A stretch of DNA of 64,000 nt from Halobaculum sp. MBLA0143 (GTDB lineage: Archaea; Halobacteriota; Halobacteria; Halobacteriales; Haloferacaceae). Where the stretch lies: NCBI RefSeq assembly GCF_041361465.1, contig NZ_JBGKAC010000001.1, forward strand, positions 2,356,001 to 2,420,000, read 5' to 3'. The position numbers and the translations under genes are program-made. Positions 43,520 to 52,424 of the stretch are shown piece after piece (position 1 is the stretch's first letter; every line of letters begins with the position of its first letter). The notes under the pieces are model-generated. The model searched no databases, was not told the origin of the DNA, and saw nothing but the letters and a program-made list of their open reading frames with translations.

Positions 43520-44712
43520 CGAGCGTGTCGCGACGAAGACGGGCGCTCGCGTGGATCGACGACCGACTCCGAGCCGCCGCCGTCAACCACGGGACGGACG
43601 CCGTCGGGTGGGTCTCGCTCGACACCAGGCACGAGGGATCGCTGACGGTCGCCGGGGGCCGGTCGTTGTACGGCGGGCAACTCGGAATCGCACTGTACCT
43701 CGCGGTCCGTGCGCGTGTCGGTGAGATGGAGAGAGACGACGGCAATCCGGGAGCACTCGCGCGGCGTGCGGTCTCGCCGTGGCTCTCGTGTGACGTGAGC
43801 GAGATCGAAACAAGACACACCGGCGGGACGAACGGCATCGGTGCGCTTGTATACGGGTTCACGCGCCTCGCCGAGGAGACAGGCGACGAGCGGTACGCCG
43901 ACCGGGCGAGCGAAATCATCGATGTCACCACTGAGCGGTTTATACGTGCCGACGATCGCCACGGTGTGGTGTACGGCAACGCCGGGCTGATCCTCGCGCT
44001 GACAGCACACTACACCCGACAAGAGGATGATCGTGCCGTGGCGCTGGCTCGGGTCGCTGGCGACCACCTTCTGGAGACGGCAACAGAACGAGCCGACGGG
44101 CTGGCGTGGGAGACGGACGGGGTCGCGGCGGCGGGGTTCGCCCACGGGAGCGCTGGCGTCGGGTACGCCCTCGCCCGGCTGGCCGCCGCGACCGGCGACC
44201 GGAGGTACGCCGAGGCGGCCGCAGACGCACTGCTGTTTGAGGCGAGCCGGTTCGACGACGAGACAGTACAGTGGGCTTCCGGTCCGAGCCACAGTCGTCA
44301 CGGCGTCGGAGAGGGATGGTGTTGGGGGCGACCGGGCCACGCGCTCGCCCGGGTCGCGGCCGCGGACCTCGTCGAGACGCTGCCGAACCGGGTTGTCGAC
44401 CGCGGCCGGCGAGGCGTCGCCGCCGTCGGCACGACCGACTACGACAACGACACACTGTGTCACGGAACGTTCGGGGACGTTGCCGTGTTGACGGCCGCGA
44501 GCCACGCCCGGACGGCGCCGCTCGACCGGGCGCGACGACTCACATCGACCGCACTGGCCCAGTGGCGCCAGCGTGGTCGGTTCCGTCTCGCCGAGACCGC
44601 CCACGTTCCCGGCGGTCGCCCCTCGTTGTTCCGTGGGCTTGCCGGAATTGGCCACACGTTGTGTCGTCTTCAGGCTCCCGACACCGTCCCGTCTGTTCTC
44701 CTCCTAGAGTGA
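43516..44712 (+). CDS. LanC-like lanthionine cyclase, the C-terminal half of a split LanM
   Basis: This 398-residue alpha/alpha-barrel protein corresponds to the cyclase domain of LanM; it joins Cys thiols to Dha/Dhb to form lanthionine rings. The zinc ligands are intact: Cys269 in WCWG and Cys315-His316 in LCHG. The GFAHGSAGVGYAL segment (His210) is the conserved catalytic-base region, and LYGGQLGIALYLA (51-63) is the typical opening of the domain. The ATG lies in the stop codon of the dehydratase gene, so equal amounts of both are made. No sign of decay. It is convergent with the HPP-Usp gene, 17 bases away. Confidence 0.92.
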   Translation: MTSVSRRRRALAWIDDRLRAAAVNHGTDAVGWVSLDTRHEGSLTVAGGRSLYGGQLGIALYLAVRARVGEMERDDGNPGALARRAVSPWLSCDVSEIETRHTGGTNGIGALVYGFTRLAEETGDERYADRASEIIDVTTERFIRADDRHGVVYGNAGLILALTAHYTRQEDDRAVALARVAGDHLLETATERADGLAWETDGVAAAGFAHGSAGVGYALARLAAATGDRRYAEAAADALLFEASRFDDETVQWASGPSHSRHGVGEGWCWGRPGHALARVAAADLVETLPNRVVDRGRRGVAAVGTTDYDNDTLCHGTFGDVAVLTAASHARTAPLDRARRLTSTALAQWRQRGRFRLAETAHVPGGRPSLFRGLAGIGHTLCRLQAPDTVPSVLLLE

Positions 44713-44729
44713 ACCGGAGTCCGGTGTAG

Positions 44730-46244
44730 TTACAGCCGACCCCGATCGACGACGGCCACGTCACAGGAGATGTCTTCCACGCGCTCGAACGTCGGCGGCG
44801 ACAGCAGTCGTGAGGCGGCAGACCGGTCGCGGGAGGCGCCCATCACGACCAGGTCGTAGCCGTCGGCGTTCCGGTCGAGAAACGCCAACACGTCGGCGAC
44901 AGCGACGCGGGTCTCCACCGGGCGCGTGACGGTGTCGACTAGCTTCGAGAGCTTGTCTTCCGCGCGCCGGCGGCCGGCCTCGCTGGCCACACAGCTCGCG
45001 ACCGAGACGGTGCCGGCGGGGCCGGCGAGTCGGGCGGCGAAGTCCACCATCGCGTGGGCGGTGTCGCCCGGCCGGGCGACGAGGACAAGCACGTCGCGCC
45101 ACTCCTCGCGGGGCGCGACCGACCGGAGCGTGACGGCGTCCGTCTCCGTCCGGAACACGGCCCGGACGAACGGGGAGGCGGTGCCGTACTCCGTCTCGTA
45201 GGCGGTGGCGATCAGGTCACAGTTGGCGGCGTCTGCGGCCTCACCGACGACGGACGTGGGGTCGCCGGCGGCGACGACCACCTCCACCGGGACGCCGGCC
45301 TCCGTCCGAACGCGCTCGGCGACGGTCTCGATCCGGTCGACGGCCGCGGTCGCGGTCTCGCGCACAGACGGGTCGGCCTCCGCCAGCCGGTCGACTACCT
45401 CGCGGTCGTCGGCCGTGCCGACGGTCGTCGGCGTCAGTAGCCGGCGCTCGACGGCCGCCACCTGCTCGTCCGCGACCACGTCCAACAGGACCACCTTCCC
45501 GGCCTCGTGTGCCTCGGCCAGCCGGGCGCCGAACAACGCGGTGGTCGTCGGGTTCGAGCCCCGCAACGGGACGAGAACGTGGTCGTCCGCCCGGACGGTC
45601 CCGTAGAGGAAGTTCGCTCGGCTCTCGTAGACGGTCTCGCGCCAGACGGCGAACACGGCGGCGACGAGCGTGCTCGCCGCCAGCGTGAACAGGACGTACC
45701 CTCCAGGGGTGGGCGCCGCGAGGACGAGCAACGCCGCCGAGAACGACGTCGGCACGTCCACGTCCAGCGCCCACGTCGTCACGCCGACGAGGAGGATGGA
45801 GACGGCGGCACTGGCGGGGGTGACCGCCGCCGACCCCACGCCCAGGAGGACGGTCTCGCCGCGTAGAGCGAGCCAGCCGCAGGCGGCGCCGCCGGTGACG
45901 CCGACGACGAACCGGACGGGGTCGGCGCTCTCGGCTTCCGGGTCGGCGAACAGACTGTACGTGCCGGCCGCCAACGGCGGGAACAACAGGAACGAGAACC
46001 CGGGGAGCACGTTCGCCAGCGCGGTGACGACCGCGACCAACAACGGGACGAACAACAGCGCAGACACGCGCAACAGGTTGTCGGTGTGTTCCAGCCACCG
46101 GCGCAGTCCGGCGATCTGGCGGCGTTCCGTCCGGCGGAGCCGGTAGCGCAAGGCGGCACTGTCGGCACGGAGTCGGGTGAGACCACGCCGGAGCGCGTCC
46201 CGGAGCACGCGCACGGCCCGTGACAGCCGATCGCGTGCCGTCAT
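44730..46244 (-). CDS. HPP-family membrane protein fused to two universal stress domains
   Basis: This 504-residue protein has a basic N-terminal tail (1-55), an HPP-like membrane part with four to five helices (about 57-205; FSFLLFPPLAAGTYSLFADPESE type segment) and two C-terminal UspA-like domains (about 215-360 and 370-504). The second Usp has VMGASRDRSAASRLL, a nucleotide-binding G-x2-G-x9-G-S/T-like loop. HPP proteins have been linked to nitrite or anion transport in plants; in haloarchaea the fusion may sense energy state. The function is inferred. It lies 4 bases from the nucleoside phosphorylase gene on the same strand, forming a two-gene operon. Confidence 0.85.
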   Translation of the reverse strand: MTARDRLSRAVRVLRDALRRGLTRLRADSAALRYRLRRTERRQIAGLRRWLEHTDNLLRVSALLFVPLLVAVVTALANVLPGFSFLLFPPLAAGTYSLFADPEAESADPVRFVVGVTGGAACGWLALRGETVLLGVGSAAVTPASAAVSILLVGVTTWALDVDVPTSFSAALLVLAAPTPGGYVLFTLAASTLVAAVFAVWRETVYESRANFLYGTVRADDHVLVPLRGSNPTTTALFGARLAEAHEAGKVVLLDVVADEQVAAVERRLLTPTTVGTADDREVVDRLAEADPSVRETATAAVDRIETVAERVRTEAGVPVEVVVAAGDPTSVVGEAADAANCDLIATAYETEYGTASPFVRAVFRTETDAVTLRSVAPREEWRDVLVLVARPGDTAHAMVDFAARLAGPAGTVSVASCVASEAGRRRAEDKLSKLVDTVTRPVETRVAVADVLAFLDRNADGYDLVVMGASRDRSAASRLLSPPTFERVEDISCDVAVVDRGRL

Positions 46245-46248
46245 CCGC

Positions 46249-46977
46249 CTACGACAGCCGCGTCACGGCGTCTAAGGCGATGTCGATGGCACGCGAGACG
46301 TTGTCGCGGGCCTTCGCCGGGAGCTCTTCGTCGGAGTCGGCACCCTTCTGGTTGCCGGCGACGAGGTTCCCGTCGACGGTGCAGATAGCGCCGGCGTCGA
46401 GCCCGCGCCGGCGGGCCAGCGAGAACACGGCCGCCGCCTCCATCTCGATCGCCAACAGCCCGGCCGCCTCCCAGTCGGCGACGTACTCGTCCGTCTCGTT
46501 GTAGAAGGCGTCGTCGGAGACGATGGGGCCGACGTGGACGGTCCCGGGGTCGTCGTCGGCGGCCGCGACGAGTCCGGACAGCGTGTCGTAGTCCGGGACG
46601 GCCGGGTAGGTCGCCGACTCGTAGCGTGCGCTGGTCCCCTCCTCTTTGGCGGCGCCGGTGGCGACGACCATGTCGCCGATCTCGATGTCCGCCTGGAGCG
46701 CGCCACAGGTGCCGACCCGGAGGACGCGCTCGGCGCCGACCTCCGCCAGCTCCTCTACCGCGATCGCCGCGGACGGGCAGCCGATTCCCGTGGAGGTGAT
46801 CGTCAGGTCCGTCCCGTCGACGGTCGCGTTCACCGTCCGGTACTCTCGATTCTCGGCGACGACCGTCGACTCGTCACAGTGGTCCGCGATCCGGTCGACG
46901 CGGTCCGGGTTGCCGGGGATCAACACGGTGTCGTTGACGTCACCCGGCTCCAACAGGAGGTGTGGCTGTTTCGCCAT
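46249..46977 (-). CDS. Nucleoside phosphorylase (uridine/purine nucleoside phosphorylase family)
   Basis: This 242-residue PNP/UDP-family enzyme splits nucleosides with phosphate for salvage. Present are LIPGNPDRVDRIA (phosphate loop, about 19-31), RVGTCGALQADIEIGDMVVATGA (about 88-110), the nucleoside-binding LAIEMEAAAVFSLA (about 183-196) and a C-terminal helix. Uridine phosphorylase is the closest type by eye, but substrate choice is not certain. The ATG at 46977 is supported by the TATA-like ACTTATCC at 47001-47008 on the minus strand, 24-31 bases upstream. Confidence 0.9.
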   Translation of the reverse strand: MAKQPHLLLEPGDVNDTVLIPGNPDRVDRIADHCDESTVVAENREYRTVNATVDGTDLTITSTGIGCPSAAIAVEELAEVGAERVLRVGTCGALQADIEIGDMVVATGAAKEEGTSARYESATYPAVPDYDTLSGLVAAADDDPGTVHVGPIVSDDAFYNETDEYVADWEAAGLLAIEMEAAAVFSLARRRGLDAGAICTVDGNLVAGNQKGADSDEELPAKARDNVSRAIDIALDAVTRLS

Positions 46978-47297
46978 ACCACCCACTGTGACGGTCGTTC
47001 GGATAAGTGCACGGAACCGTCCGATCACGACGAGCGACACGGTCGACGGGACGGCCACGACGCGTCACCCCCCGACGACGCGCCGCGGCGGTCGGCCCAG
47101 TTTCCCCCCGTCCGCCGGGCTGTCCCGCCGTCGGCCGGCCCCTGTCGTGCCGGCCGCCGCCGCTCTGTGTCGGTGACCACCGACACGAACTACACTGCGC
47201 GCTATCACAACAAAAATTCTTCTATATCTCACTGGAGGTTTGGCGTTGCGGGGTGAGGCCGGAGAGGATACAAGCCTCCGGGGCCGGATGTCGGTGT
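46978..47297. other. Divergent intergenic region
   Basis: This gap of about 320 bases lies between nucleoside phosphorylase and cofD. ACTTATCC (minus strand, 47001-47008) is the phosphorylase promoter. TCTATATCT (47221-47229) is a plus-strand TATA box that would start the cofD transcript near 47250, giving a leader of about 45-50 bases. No gene is seen between. Confidence 0.5.
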
Positions 47298-48293
47298 ATG
47301 GTGACGTTTCTGGCCGGTGGCACCGGGACGCCGAAGCTGCTCGCGGGGCTGTCGGCACACTACGACCCGGCGGCGACGACGGTCGTCGGCAACGTCGGCG
47401 ACGACGTGGAGCTGGGCGGGCTCGTCGTCTGTCCGGACCTCGACACCGTGTTGTTCGCCCGCGGCGGGGAGCTGGACCGCGAGACCTGGTGGGGGATCGA
47501 CGACGACACGACGGCGACACACGCGGAGCTCCGGCGGCTGAGCGAGGCCGCCGGGCTGTCGACCGGGCCACGGTACCTCCCGGACGACCGGCAGACGGCC
47601 GGCCGAGAGATCGCCGACTGGCGGCGTTTCTCCGGCGTCGGGGAGTTCATGGAGATCGGCGACCGCGACCGTGCCGTCCACCTCCTCCGCACCTCGCTGC
47701 TGGACGAAGGGGAGTCGCTGACGGCCGCCACCCGACGGCTCGCGGAGGCGTTCGACCTCCAGCTCGACCTGTTGCCGGTGACGGACGACCCGGTCGCCAG
47801 CCTGATCCACACCGAGGCGGCCGGTCGGATGCACTTCCAGGAGTTCTGGGTGGCCCGGCGGGGCGAACCGACGGTGACGGACGTGGAGTTCCGGGGGGCG
47901 TCGACGGCGACGCTCACGGAGCCGGCCCGGGAGGCGCTCGCGGAGCCGGTGATCGTCGGCCCGTCGAACCCGGTGACGAGTCTCGGCCCGATGCTGGCCG
48001 TCCCGGACGTCGAGGCGGCGCTGTCGGAGACGACCGTCGTCGCCGTCTCTCCGTTCGTCGAGGACCGGGTGTTCTCCGGGCCGGCTGCGAACCTGATGGA
48101 GGGGGTGGGCTACGAGCCGTCGACCGCCGGGGTCGCCGACGCCTACTCGTTCGCGGACGCCTTCGTGCTCGACGAGGCGGACGGCACCGCTCTCGACCGC
48201 CCGGTCGTCCGGACGGACACGACCCTGGACGACGACGGCGACGCCGAGCGGGTGTTGAGCGCCTGCCGAGAGGCGTTGGAGGTGGTCCGGTGA
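47298..48293 (+). CDS. cofD: 2-phospho-L-lactate transferase (coenzyme F420 synthesis)
   Basis: CofD joins the lactyl-phosphate (or related) group from its GDP-activated form to the deazaflavin Fo, making F420-0. The 331-residue protein has the family N-terminus [16 protein letters not shown] (about 3-18), [24 protein letters not shown] (31-54) with the metal-binding Asp, the [12 protein letters not shown] segment and [13 protein letters not shown] near 216-228. It is first in a four-gene operon in which each start overlaps the previous stop by 4 bases. Haloarchaea use F420 in several oxidoreductases. Confidence 0.95.
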   Translation: MVTFLAGGTGTPKLLAGLSAHYDPAATTVVGNVGDDVELGGLVVCPDLDTVLFARGGELDRETWWGIDDDTTATHAELRRLSEAAGLSTGPRYLPDDRQTAGREIADWRRFSGVGEFMEIGDRDRAVHLLRTSLLDEGESLTAATRRLAEAFDLQLDLLPVTDDPVASLIHTEAAGRMHFQEFWVARRGEPTVTDVEFRGASTATLTEPAREALAEPVIVGPSNPVTSLGPMLAVPDVEAALSETTVVAVSPFVEDRVFSGPAANLMEGVGYEPSTAGVADAYSFADAFVLDEADGTALDRPVVRTDTTLDDDGDAERVLSACREALEVVR

Positions 48294-49054
48294 CGCCCGG
48301 ACTGGCGCTGGCGTCGCTGTCGGGCGCCGCCGACGCCGACTGGGCCCGGGCGGGCGCCGACGAGGCGGACCTGGCGTTCCTGGGTGGGCTCGCCGTCGAC
48401 GAGCGGACGCGGACCGCGGTCCGGAAGCTCCGGGCGCGCGACCGCCAGGAGTTTCTCCCGCCCGACCCGTTCGACTGGATCGACGAGCAACTGGCCGCGC
48501 TGTCGGACGCACCGATCCGACCGGGAGTGAACGTCCGCGCGACGGGGTCAGAGCCCGTTCGACGGGCCGCACGGATCTGTGCCCGCCACGAGGCCGTCTT
48601 AGAGGTGAACGCCCACTGCCGACAGGCGGAGATGTGCGCGGTCGGCTGCGGGGAGCGGCTGTTGGCGGACACGCCGCGGTTGGCCGACTTCGTCGCCGCC
48701 GCCGCCGAGACGGGGGTGACGACGAGTGTGAAGCTGCGGGCGGAGGTAGACGGCGTCGACCTGCCGGCGACGGCACGGCGGCTGGCCGACGCCGGCGCGG
48801 ACCTGCTGCACGTCGACGCGATGGACTCCGAGGGCGTGGTCGCGCTCGTCGCCGACGCGGCGCCGTCCGCGACCGTGATCGCCAACAACGGTGTCCGCGA
48901 CCGCCGCACCGTCCGAGAGTACCTCGCGTGTGGTGCCGACGCCGTCAGCCTCGGCCGGCCGAGCGACGACCCGCGGGTGCGCCGGCGCGTCCACGCCGCC
49001 GTCCGGGAGTGGGCCGACGAGACGGCGACCAGCCCGCCGGAGGTCCGGTCGTGA
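48290..49054 (+). CDS. tRNA-dihydrouridine synthase-like TIM-barrel protein
   Basis: This 254-residue protein from GTG 48290 (GTGA overlap with cofD) has the FMN-binding TIM-barrel of the Dus family. VNVRATG strand, [20 protein letters not shown] (around 100-120, with the Cys expected to protonate the uridine), [13 protein letters not shown] (Lys), [11 protein letters not shown] and [29 protein letters not shown] are all at family positions. It is shorter than bacterial DusA/B and lacks the C-terminal helical RNA-binding domain, as is usual for archaeal copies. The link to F420 genes is positional; a flavin-dependent role other than tRNA reduction cannot be excluded. Confidence 0.85.
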   Translation: MTPGLALASLSGAADADWARAGADEADLAFLGGLAVDERTRTAVRKLRARDRQEFLPPDPFDWIDEQLAALSDAPIRPGVNVRATGSEPVRRAARICARHEAVLEVNAHCRQAEMCAVGCGERLLADTPRLADFVAAAAETGVTTSVKLRAEVDGVDLPATARRLADAGADLLHVDAMDSEGVVALVADAAPSATVIANNGVRDRRTVREYLACGADAVSLGRPSDDPRVRRRVHAAVREWADETATSPPEVRS

Positions 49055-49929
49055 GCGACGAGCCGTCCGTCGGCCGCGGACCCGAGACGGAGCGTGGGCC
49101 GGCGGCGAACGCGGAGCTCGCGCTCCTGTTGGAGGTCGCCGGCACGCCGAAGCCCGGCAACGTCGACCGGGAGCGCGACTTCTCCGGCCTCCACTTCGAG
49201 CAGTTCCTCGCGGGTGCCGTCGGCGCGCGGCCGGGGTTGGAGCGAGCCGCCGACGGCGTCGCGTTCGGCGAGGCGTTCGAGACGGCCGTCGCCGGCATGA
49301 GCCGACAGGACGGCGGGAACACGCAGTTCGGCTGTCTCCTCCTGCTCGTCCCGTTGGTCGCGGCGACCGTCCGCGCCGACGGCGAGGTGCCGACCCGCGA
49401 GACCGTCCGAGCGGTCTGCCGGGCGACCACCGTCGACGACGCCGCCGGCTTCTACCGCGCGTTCGAACTCGTGGACGTGGCGGTCACGGACCCGCCGGCG
49501 GGGATGGAGCCGTTGGACGTACGCCGCGGGGCCGCGGCCGTCCCGACGCTGCGCGAGCGCGAGGTGACTCTGTGGGATCTGATGCGCGACTCCGCCGACC
49601 ACGACGCGAACGCCCGGGAGTGGGCGGAGGGGTTCCCGCGGACGTTCCGGGCGGCCGCCCGGATCGAAGAGGACGACGGCCCCGTCACCGACCGCGCCGC
49701 GCGGGCGTTCCTCGACCTCCTGGCCGAGGCGCCGGACACGCTCGTCGAGACGCAACACGGCACTGCAGTCGCGGAGGAGGTTCGGACGCGTGCCGCCGAG
49801 ATCGACGACCTCGCCGCCGCCCGCGAGTGGGCCGACGACCTCGTCGACCGCGGGATCAACCCCGGGACGACCGCCGACCTCACCGCCGCGGGGCTGTACG
49901 TCGCACTGTCGCGGGGGGTGTCGCCGTGA
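49051..49929 (+). CDS. Triphosphoribosyl-dephospho-CoA synthase family protein (CitG/MdcB-like)
   Basis: This 292-residue helical protein of the CitG family, which joins dephospho-CoA to the ribose of ATP in bacteria to build the citrate/malonate lyase cofactor. The signatures TPKPGNVDRERDFSGLHFEQF (about 31-51) and GGNTQFGCLLLLVPLV (about 87-102) are clear. No citrate or malonate lyase genes lie nearby; instead the gene is coupled on both sides within the cofD operon, so in this archaeon it probably makes or modifies a different nucleotide cofactor. It starts at GTG 49051 in a GTGA overlap. Confidence 0.87.
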   Translation: MSDEPSVGRGPETERGPAANAELALLLEVAGTPKPGNVDRERDFSGLHFEQFLAGAVGARPGLERAADGVAFGEAFETAVAGMSRQDGGNTQFGCLLLLVPLVAATVRADGEVPTRETVRAVCRATTVDDAAGFYRAFELVDVAVTDPPAGMEPLDVRRGAAAVPTLREREVTLWDLMRDSADHDANAREWAEGFPRTFRAAARIEEDDGPVTDRAARAFLDLLAEAPDTLVETQHGTAVAEEVRTRAAEIDDLAAAREWADDLVDRGINPGTTADLTAAGLYVALSRGVSP

Positions 49930-50573
49930 GCGACGACACCGTCACCGGCGCGGGCGAGGGCGAGAACGACGCGACGACGGAGTGGCCCGTCGACCTGACG
50001 GGCGTGACGGAGACCGTCGTGACGACACTCGGCCCGAACGAGCTGTGGAACGTCGCCGCGCTGGGGGTTCACGCCCCGAGTGGTGCCGGGGACGGTGGGG
50101 GGTATCCGGCGGCGTGGGCTCGCACCTGGGGACGCACTCGGACGTGGCGCAACTTCCGGGAGCGCGGCGAGGGCGTGATCCAGTTCACCGTCGACCCGGT
50201 CGCGTTCGCGGAGGCGGCGCTGACGGTGCGCGAGGAGTCCGAGCCCGTGATCGACGCCGCCGACGCCTGGGTGCGCGTCGCTGTCGAGCGCGTCGACGGC
50301 GGCGAGCGCGGCGGCACGCAGTGGGTAGACTGGCGACTCTCCCCCCAGGAGACCCGCGTGCTGCAAGAGGGGGTCCGGTCGCTGGACCGCGCGACCGCCG
50401 CCGTCGTGGAGGCGACCGTCGCCGCCTCGCGGCTGGACGTGCCGACGTACGACACCGAGACGCTCGTGGACCGACTCGCCTACTTCGACGACGTGGTGGC
50501 GACCGCCGGCGGCGAGCGCGCCCGGGCGGCGTTCGACGTGGTCGACGAGGCGACGGACTGGCGGGAGCTGTGA
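49926..50573 (+). CDS. DUF447-family protein, probably flavin-binding
   Basis: This 215-residue protein of the archaeal DUF447 family has a split-barrel flavin-reductase-like N-terminal half (about 20-120; TETVVTTLGPNELWNVAALGVH) and a helical C-terminal half (about 130-215). Homologues bind FMN or related cofactors, but no reaction is firmly assigned. As the last gene of the cofD-dus-citG operon (GTGA overlap at 49926), it probably works with F420 or a flavin. The N-terminal 20 residues are acidic and disordered. Confidence 0.85.
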   Translation: MSDDTVTGAGEGENDATTEWPVDLTGVTETVVTTLGPNELWNVAALGVHAPSGAGDGGGYPAAWARTWGRTRTWRNFRERGEGVIQFTVDPVAFAEAALTVREESEPVIDAADAWVRVAVERVDGGERGGTQWVDWRLSPQETRVLQEGVRSLDRATAAVVEATVAASRLDVPTYDTETLVDRLAYFDDVVATAGGERARAAFDVVDEATDWREL

Positions 50574-50584
50574 GTCGCCGGGCG

Positions 50585-50849
50585 CTATCGGTACTCGTCC
50601 ACGTCGACGACCTCGCGGACTGCGCCGTGGGTCATATCAGTATCGGCGGAGACGACGGTTCCACCGACTTCTCTCGCGACGGCGGCGACGACAGCGGCGA
50701 CGGCGGTCAACTGCGGCCCCTGTGAGGTCACGGTCGTCTGACAACACTCGTTCGAGCACGTCGTTGTACGACTCCCCCTCCTCACGACGCCGGTCGAGTT
50801 CCTGCTTCACTTCACCACTTACGCGAATGTGTCTCTCTGCGGCGGTCAC
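50585..50849 (-). pseudogene. Decayed vapBC toxin-antitoxin remnant
   Basis: From GTG 50849 about 42 codons encode the start of a VapB-type antitoxin of the short haloarchaeal kind (HIRVSGEVKQELDRRREEGE...NDVLERVL). The sequence then passes, after a frame change, directly into the last 35-40 codons of a VapC-type PIN toxin (VAREVGGTVVSADTDMTHGAVREVVDVDEYR, stop at 50585). Most of the toxin (first catalytic Asp and Glu) is missing, so neither protein can be functional as a pair. The deletion joined antitoxin start and toxin end. Confidence 0.65.
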
Positions 50850-50895
50850 GTATACGTCCGTGTTAACGCCGACGCTACTCCAGCTCTGTCGGTTT

Positions 50896-51372
50896 TCACT
50901 CCCTACCCTCCCGCCGTCGGTACATCACCAACCCCTCCATCCGGAACACGAGTTCGCCGTCGTCGTCCCCGTCCGCGGCCTCGCCGTCGCCGACGCGGTA
51001 CGTCTCCGTCTCCGCTCGGACGAGCCCGCGGCCTGGGTGTTCCGGCTCCTTCTCCAACACCTCGTAGCGACACGCCAGGGTGTCGCCCGGTCGCACCGGC
51101 GCGGGCCACCGGAGTCGGTCGACGCCCTTCGCGCCGACTGTCGCCGCCTCGGACAGCACGTTGTCCACGAGCAGCCGCATCGTCAGACTCGCCGTCTGCC
51201 AGCCGGAGGCGATCACGCCGCCGTACGGCGACTCCGCGCTGGCGCGCTCCGGGTCCGTGTGGAACCACTGTGGGTCGTACTGCTCGGCGAACGTCAACAT
51301 CTCCTCGCGGCTCACTTCGTAGCTGCCGAACGTCTCCGTGTGACCGACGGTCACGTTCTCGTAGTGTCGCAC
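50896..51372 (-). CDS. MaoC-like hot-dog dehydratase
   Basis: This 158-residue hot-dog-fold protein of the MaoC (R-specific enoyl-CoA hydratase) family has the Asp-His pair region EQYDPQWFHTDPERA (about 30-44) and ASGWQTASLTMRLLVD (about 57-72), corresponding to the hydratase active site. It hydrates or dehydrates short acyl-CoA, for example in polyhydroxyalkanoate or branched-acid metabolism. It is a single-gene unit upstream of oxidase subunit III, divergent. Confidence 0.9.
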   Translation of the reverse strand: MRHYENVTVGHTETFGSYEVSREEMLTFAEQYDPQWFHTDPERASAESPYGGVIASGWQTASLTMRLLVDNVLSEAATVGAKGVDRLRWPAPVRPGDTLACRYEVLEKEPEHPGRGLVRAETETYRVGDGEAADGDDDGELVFRMEGLVMYRRREGRE

Positions 51373-51536
51373 GGCTGTCCGCGAGGGCGTGCTGGCCCCT
51401 GAAGCTTCGTGTCGGCGACGGTGACTGCGACGACAGAACAGACGAGAGCCGGGCGGACGGGAGAAGAACGGGGGAGAGCGGGGCAGACGAGGGCGAGGTG
51501 GATGGATTTTTGACCCCCCGGGAGTAACCCGCGGCT

Positions 51537-52397
51537 ATGGCTACGGAGACAGACGACCACGGGGACGACCACCACCTCCCGGCGGTCGAGGACTGGCCGC
51601 GTGGGTTCGGCGAGGCGTCCTGGTGGCCGTTCGTGACGGCGCTTGGTGCAGCCGGGCTCTACGTCGGCGCGGCGTTGTTCCTGATGGGGCGTGCCGACGT
51701 GGGCGGGGTTCCGTCCGTCGCGGGGCCGGCGGTCGTCGTCGGCTCGGTGGGCACGTTCCTCGTCGGGCTGTACGGCTGGCTCTACCACGCGTTCGTCAGC
51801 AACTTCTGGGAGCGTGGCGCGAGCGAACACGGCGCGAACAAGCTCCGCTGGGGGATGATCGCCTTCCTCGGCTCCGAGGTGGCGACGTTCTCGGCCGGGT
51901 TCACCTACTTCTTCTTCATCAGGTCGAACCCCGTCGCGTGGCCCCCGGGGAACCTCCCACACCTGTTGTCCTCGCTCGTGCTCGTCAACACGGGACTGCT
52001 GATCGTCTCGTCGTTCACTCTCCACGCCGCTCACACGGCCATCCGGAAGGACAAGTTCCGCCAGTTCACTGCCTGGCTCGCCGTCACGTTCCTCCTGGGC
52101 GTGGTGTTCCTGGGCGGTCAGGTGCTGGAGTACTACGAGTTCCTCGTCAACGAGGGGTTCACCCTGACCGACGGTGTGTTCGGCTCGGCGTTCTACGGCT
52201 TGACGGGGCTCCACGGGCTCCATGTCTCGCTCGGTGCCGTCCTGATCGGGATCGTGTTCGTCCGCGCACTCCGGGGACAGTACTCCGCCGAGCGGCACGT
52301 CTCCGTCACCACCGTCTCGATGTACTGGCACTTCGTGGACGCGATCTGGATCCTGCTCGTGGTCGTGCTGTACGTCGGCGCCGCCGTGGGCGCGTAG
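51537..52397 (+). CDS. Heme-copper (cytochrome c/quinol) oxidase subunit III
   Basis: This 286-residue protein has seven predicted membrane helices and the subunit III signatures FWERGASEHGANKLRWGMIAFLGSEVATFSAGFTYFF (around 97-135, with the conserved Glu) and the late GLHGLHVSLGAVLIGI plus YWHFVDAIWILLVVVLY. It supports proton pumping of the terminal oxidase in the cell membrane. Subunits I and II are not in the window, so it is separated from them. The ATG at 51537 is supported by length and composition. Confidence 0.92.
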   Translation: MATETDDHGDDHHLPAVEDWPRGFGEASWWPFVTALGAAGLYVGAALFLMGRADVGGVPSVAGPAVVVGSVGTFLVGLYGWLYHAFVSNFWERGASEHGANKLRWGMIAFLGSEVATFSAGFTYFFFIRSNPVAWPPGNLPHLLSSLVLVNTGLLIVSSFTLHAAHTAIRKDKFRQFTAWLAVTFLLGVVFLGGQVLEYYEFLVNEGFTLTDGVFGSAFYGLTGLHGLHVSLGAVLIGIVFVRALRGQYSAERHVSVTTVSMYWHFVDAIWILLVVVLYVGAAVGA

Positions 52398-52424
52398 GCG
52401 TCCGCCGACGACTCGTCTCCCTTC

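Noticed and set aside
43500-43530. Sequencing error splitting one LanM into two
   Set aside because: The ATGA overlap, the start of the second protein at a domain boundary and the coding quality of both ends favour a true split; it still needs confirming.
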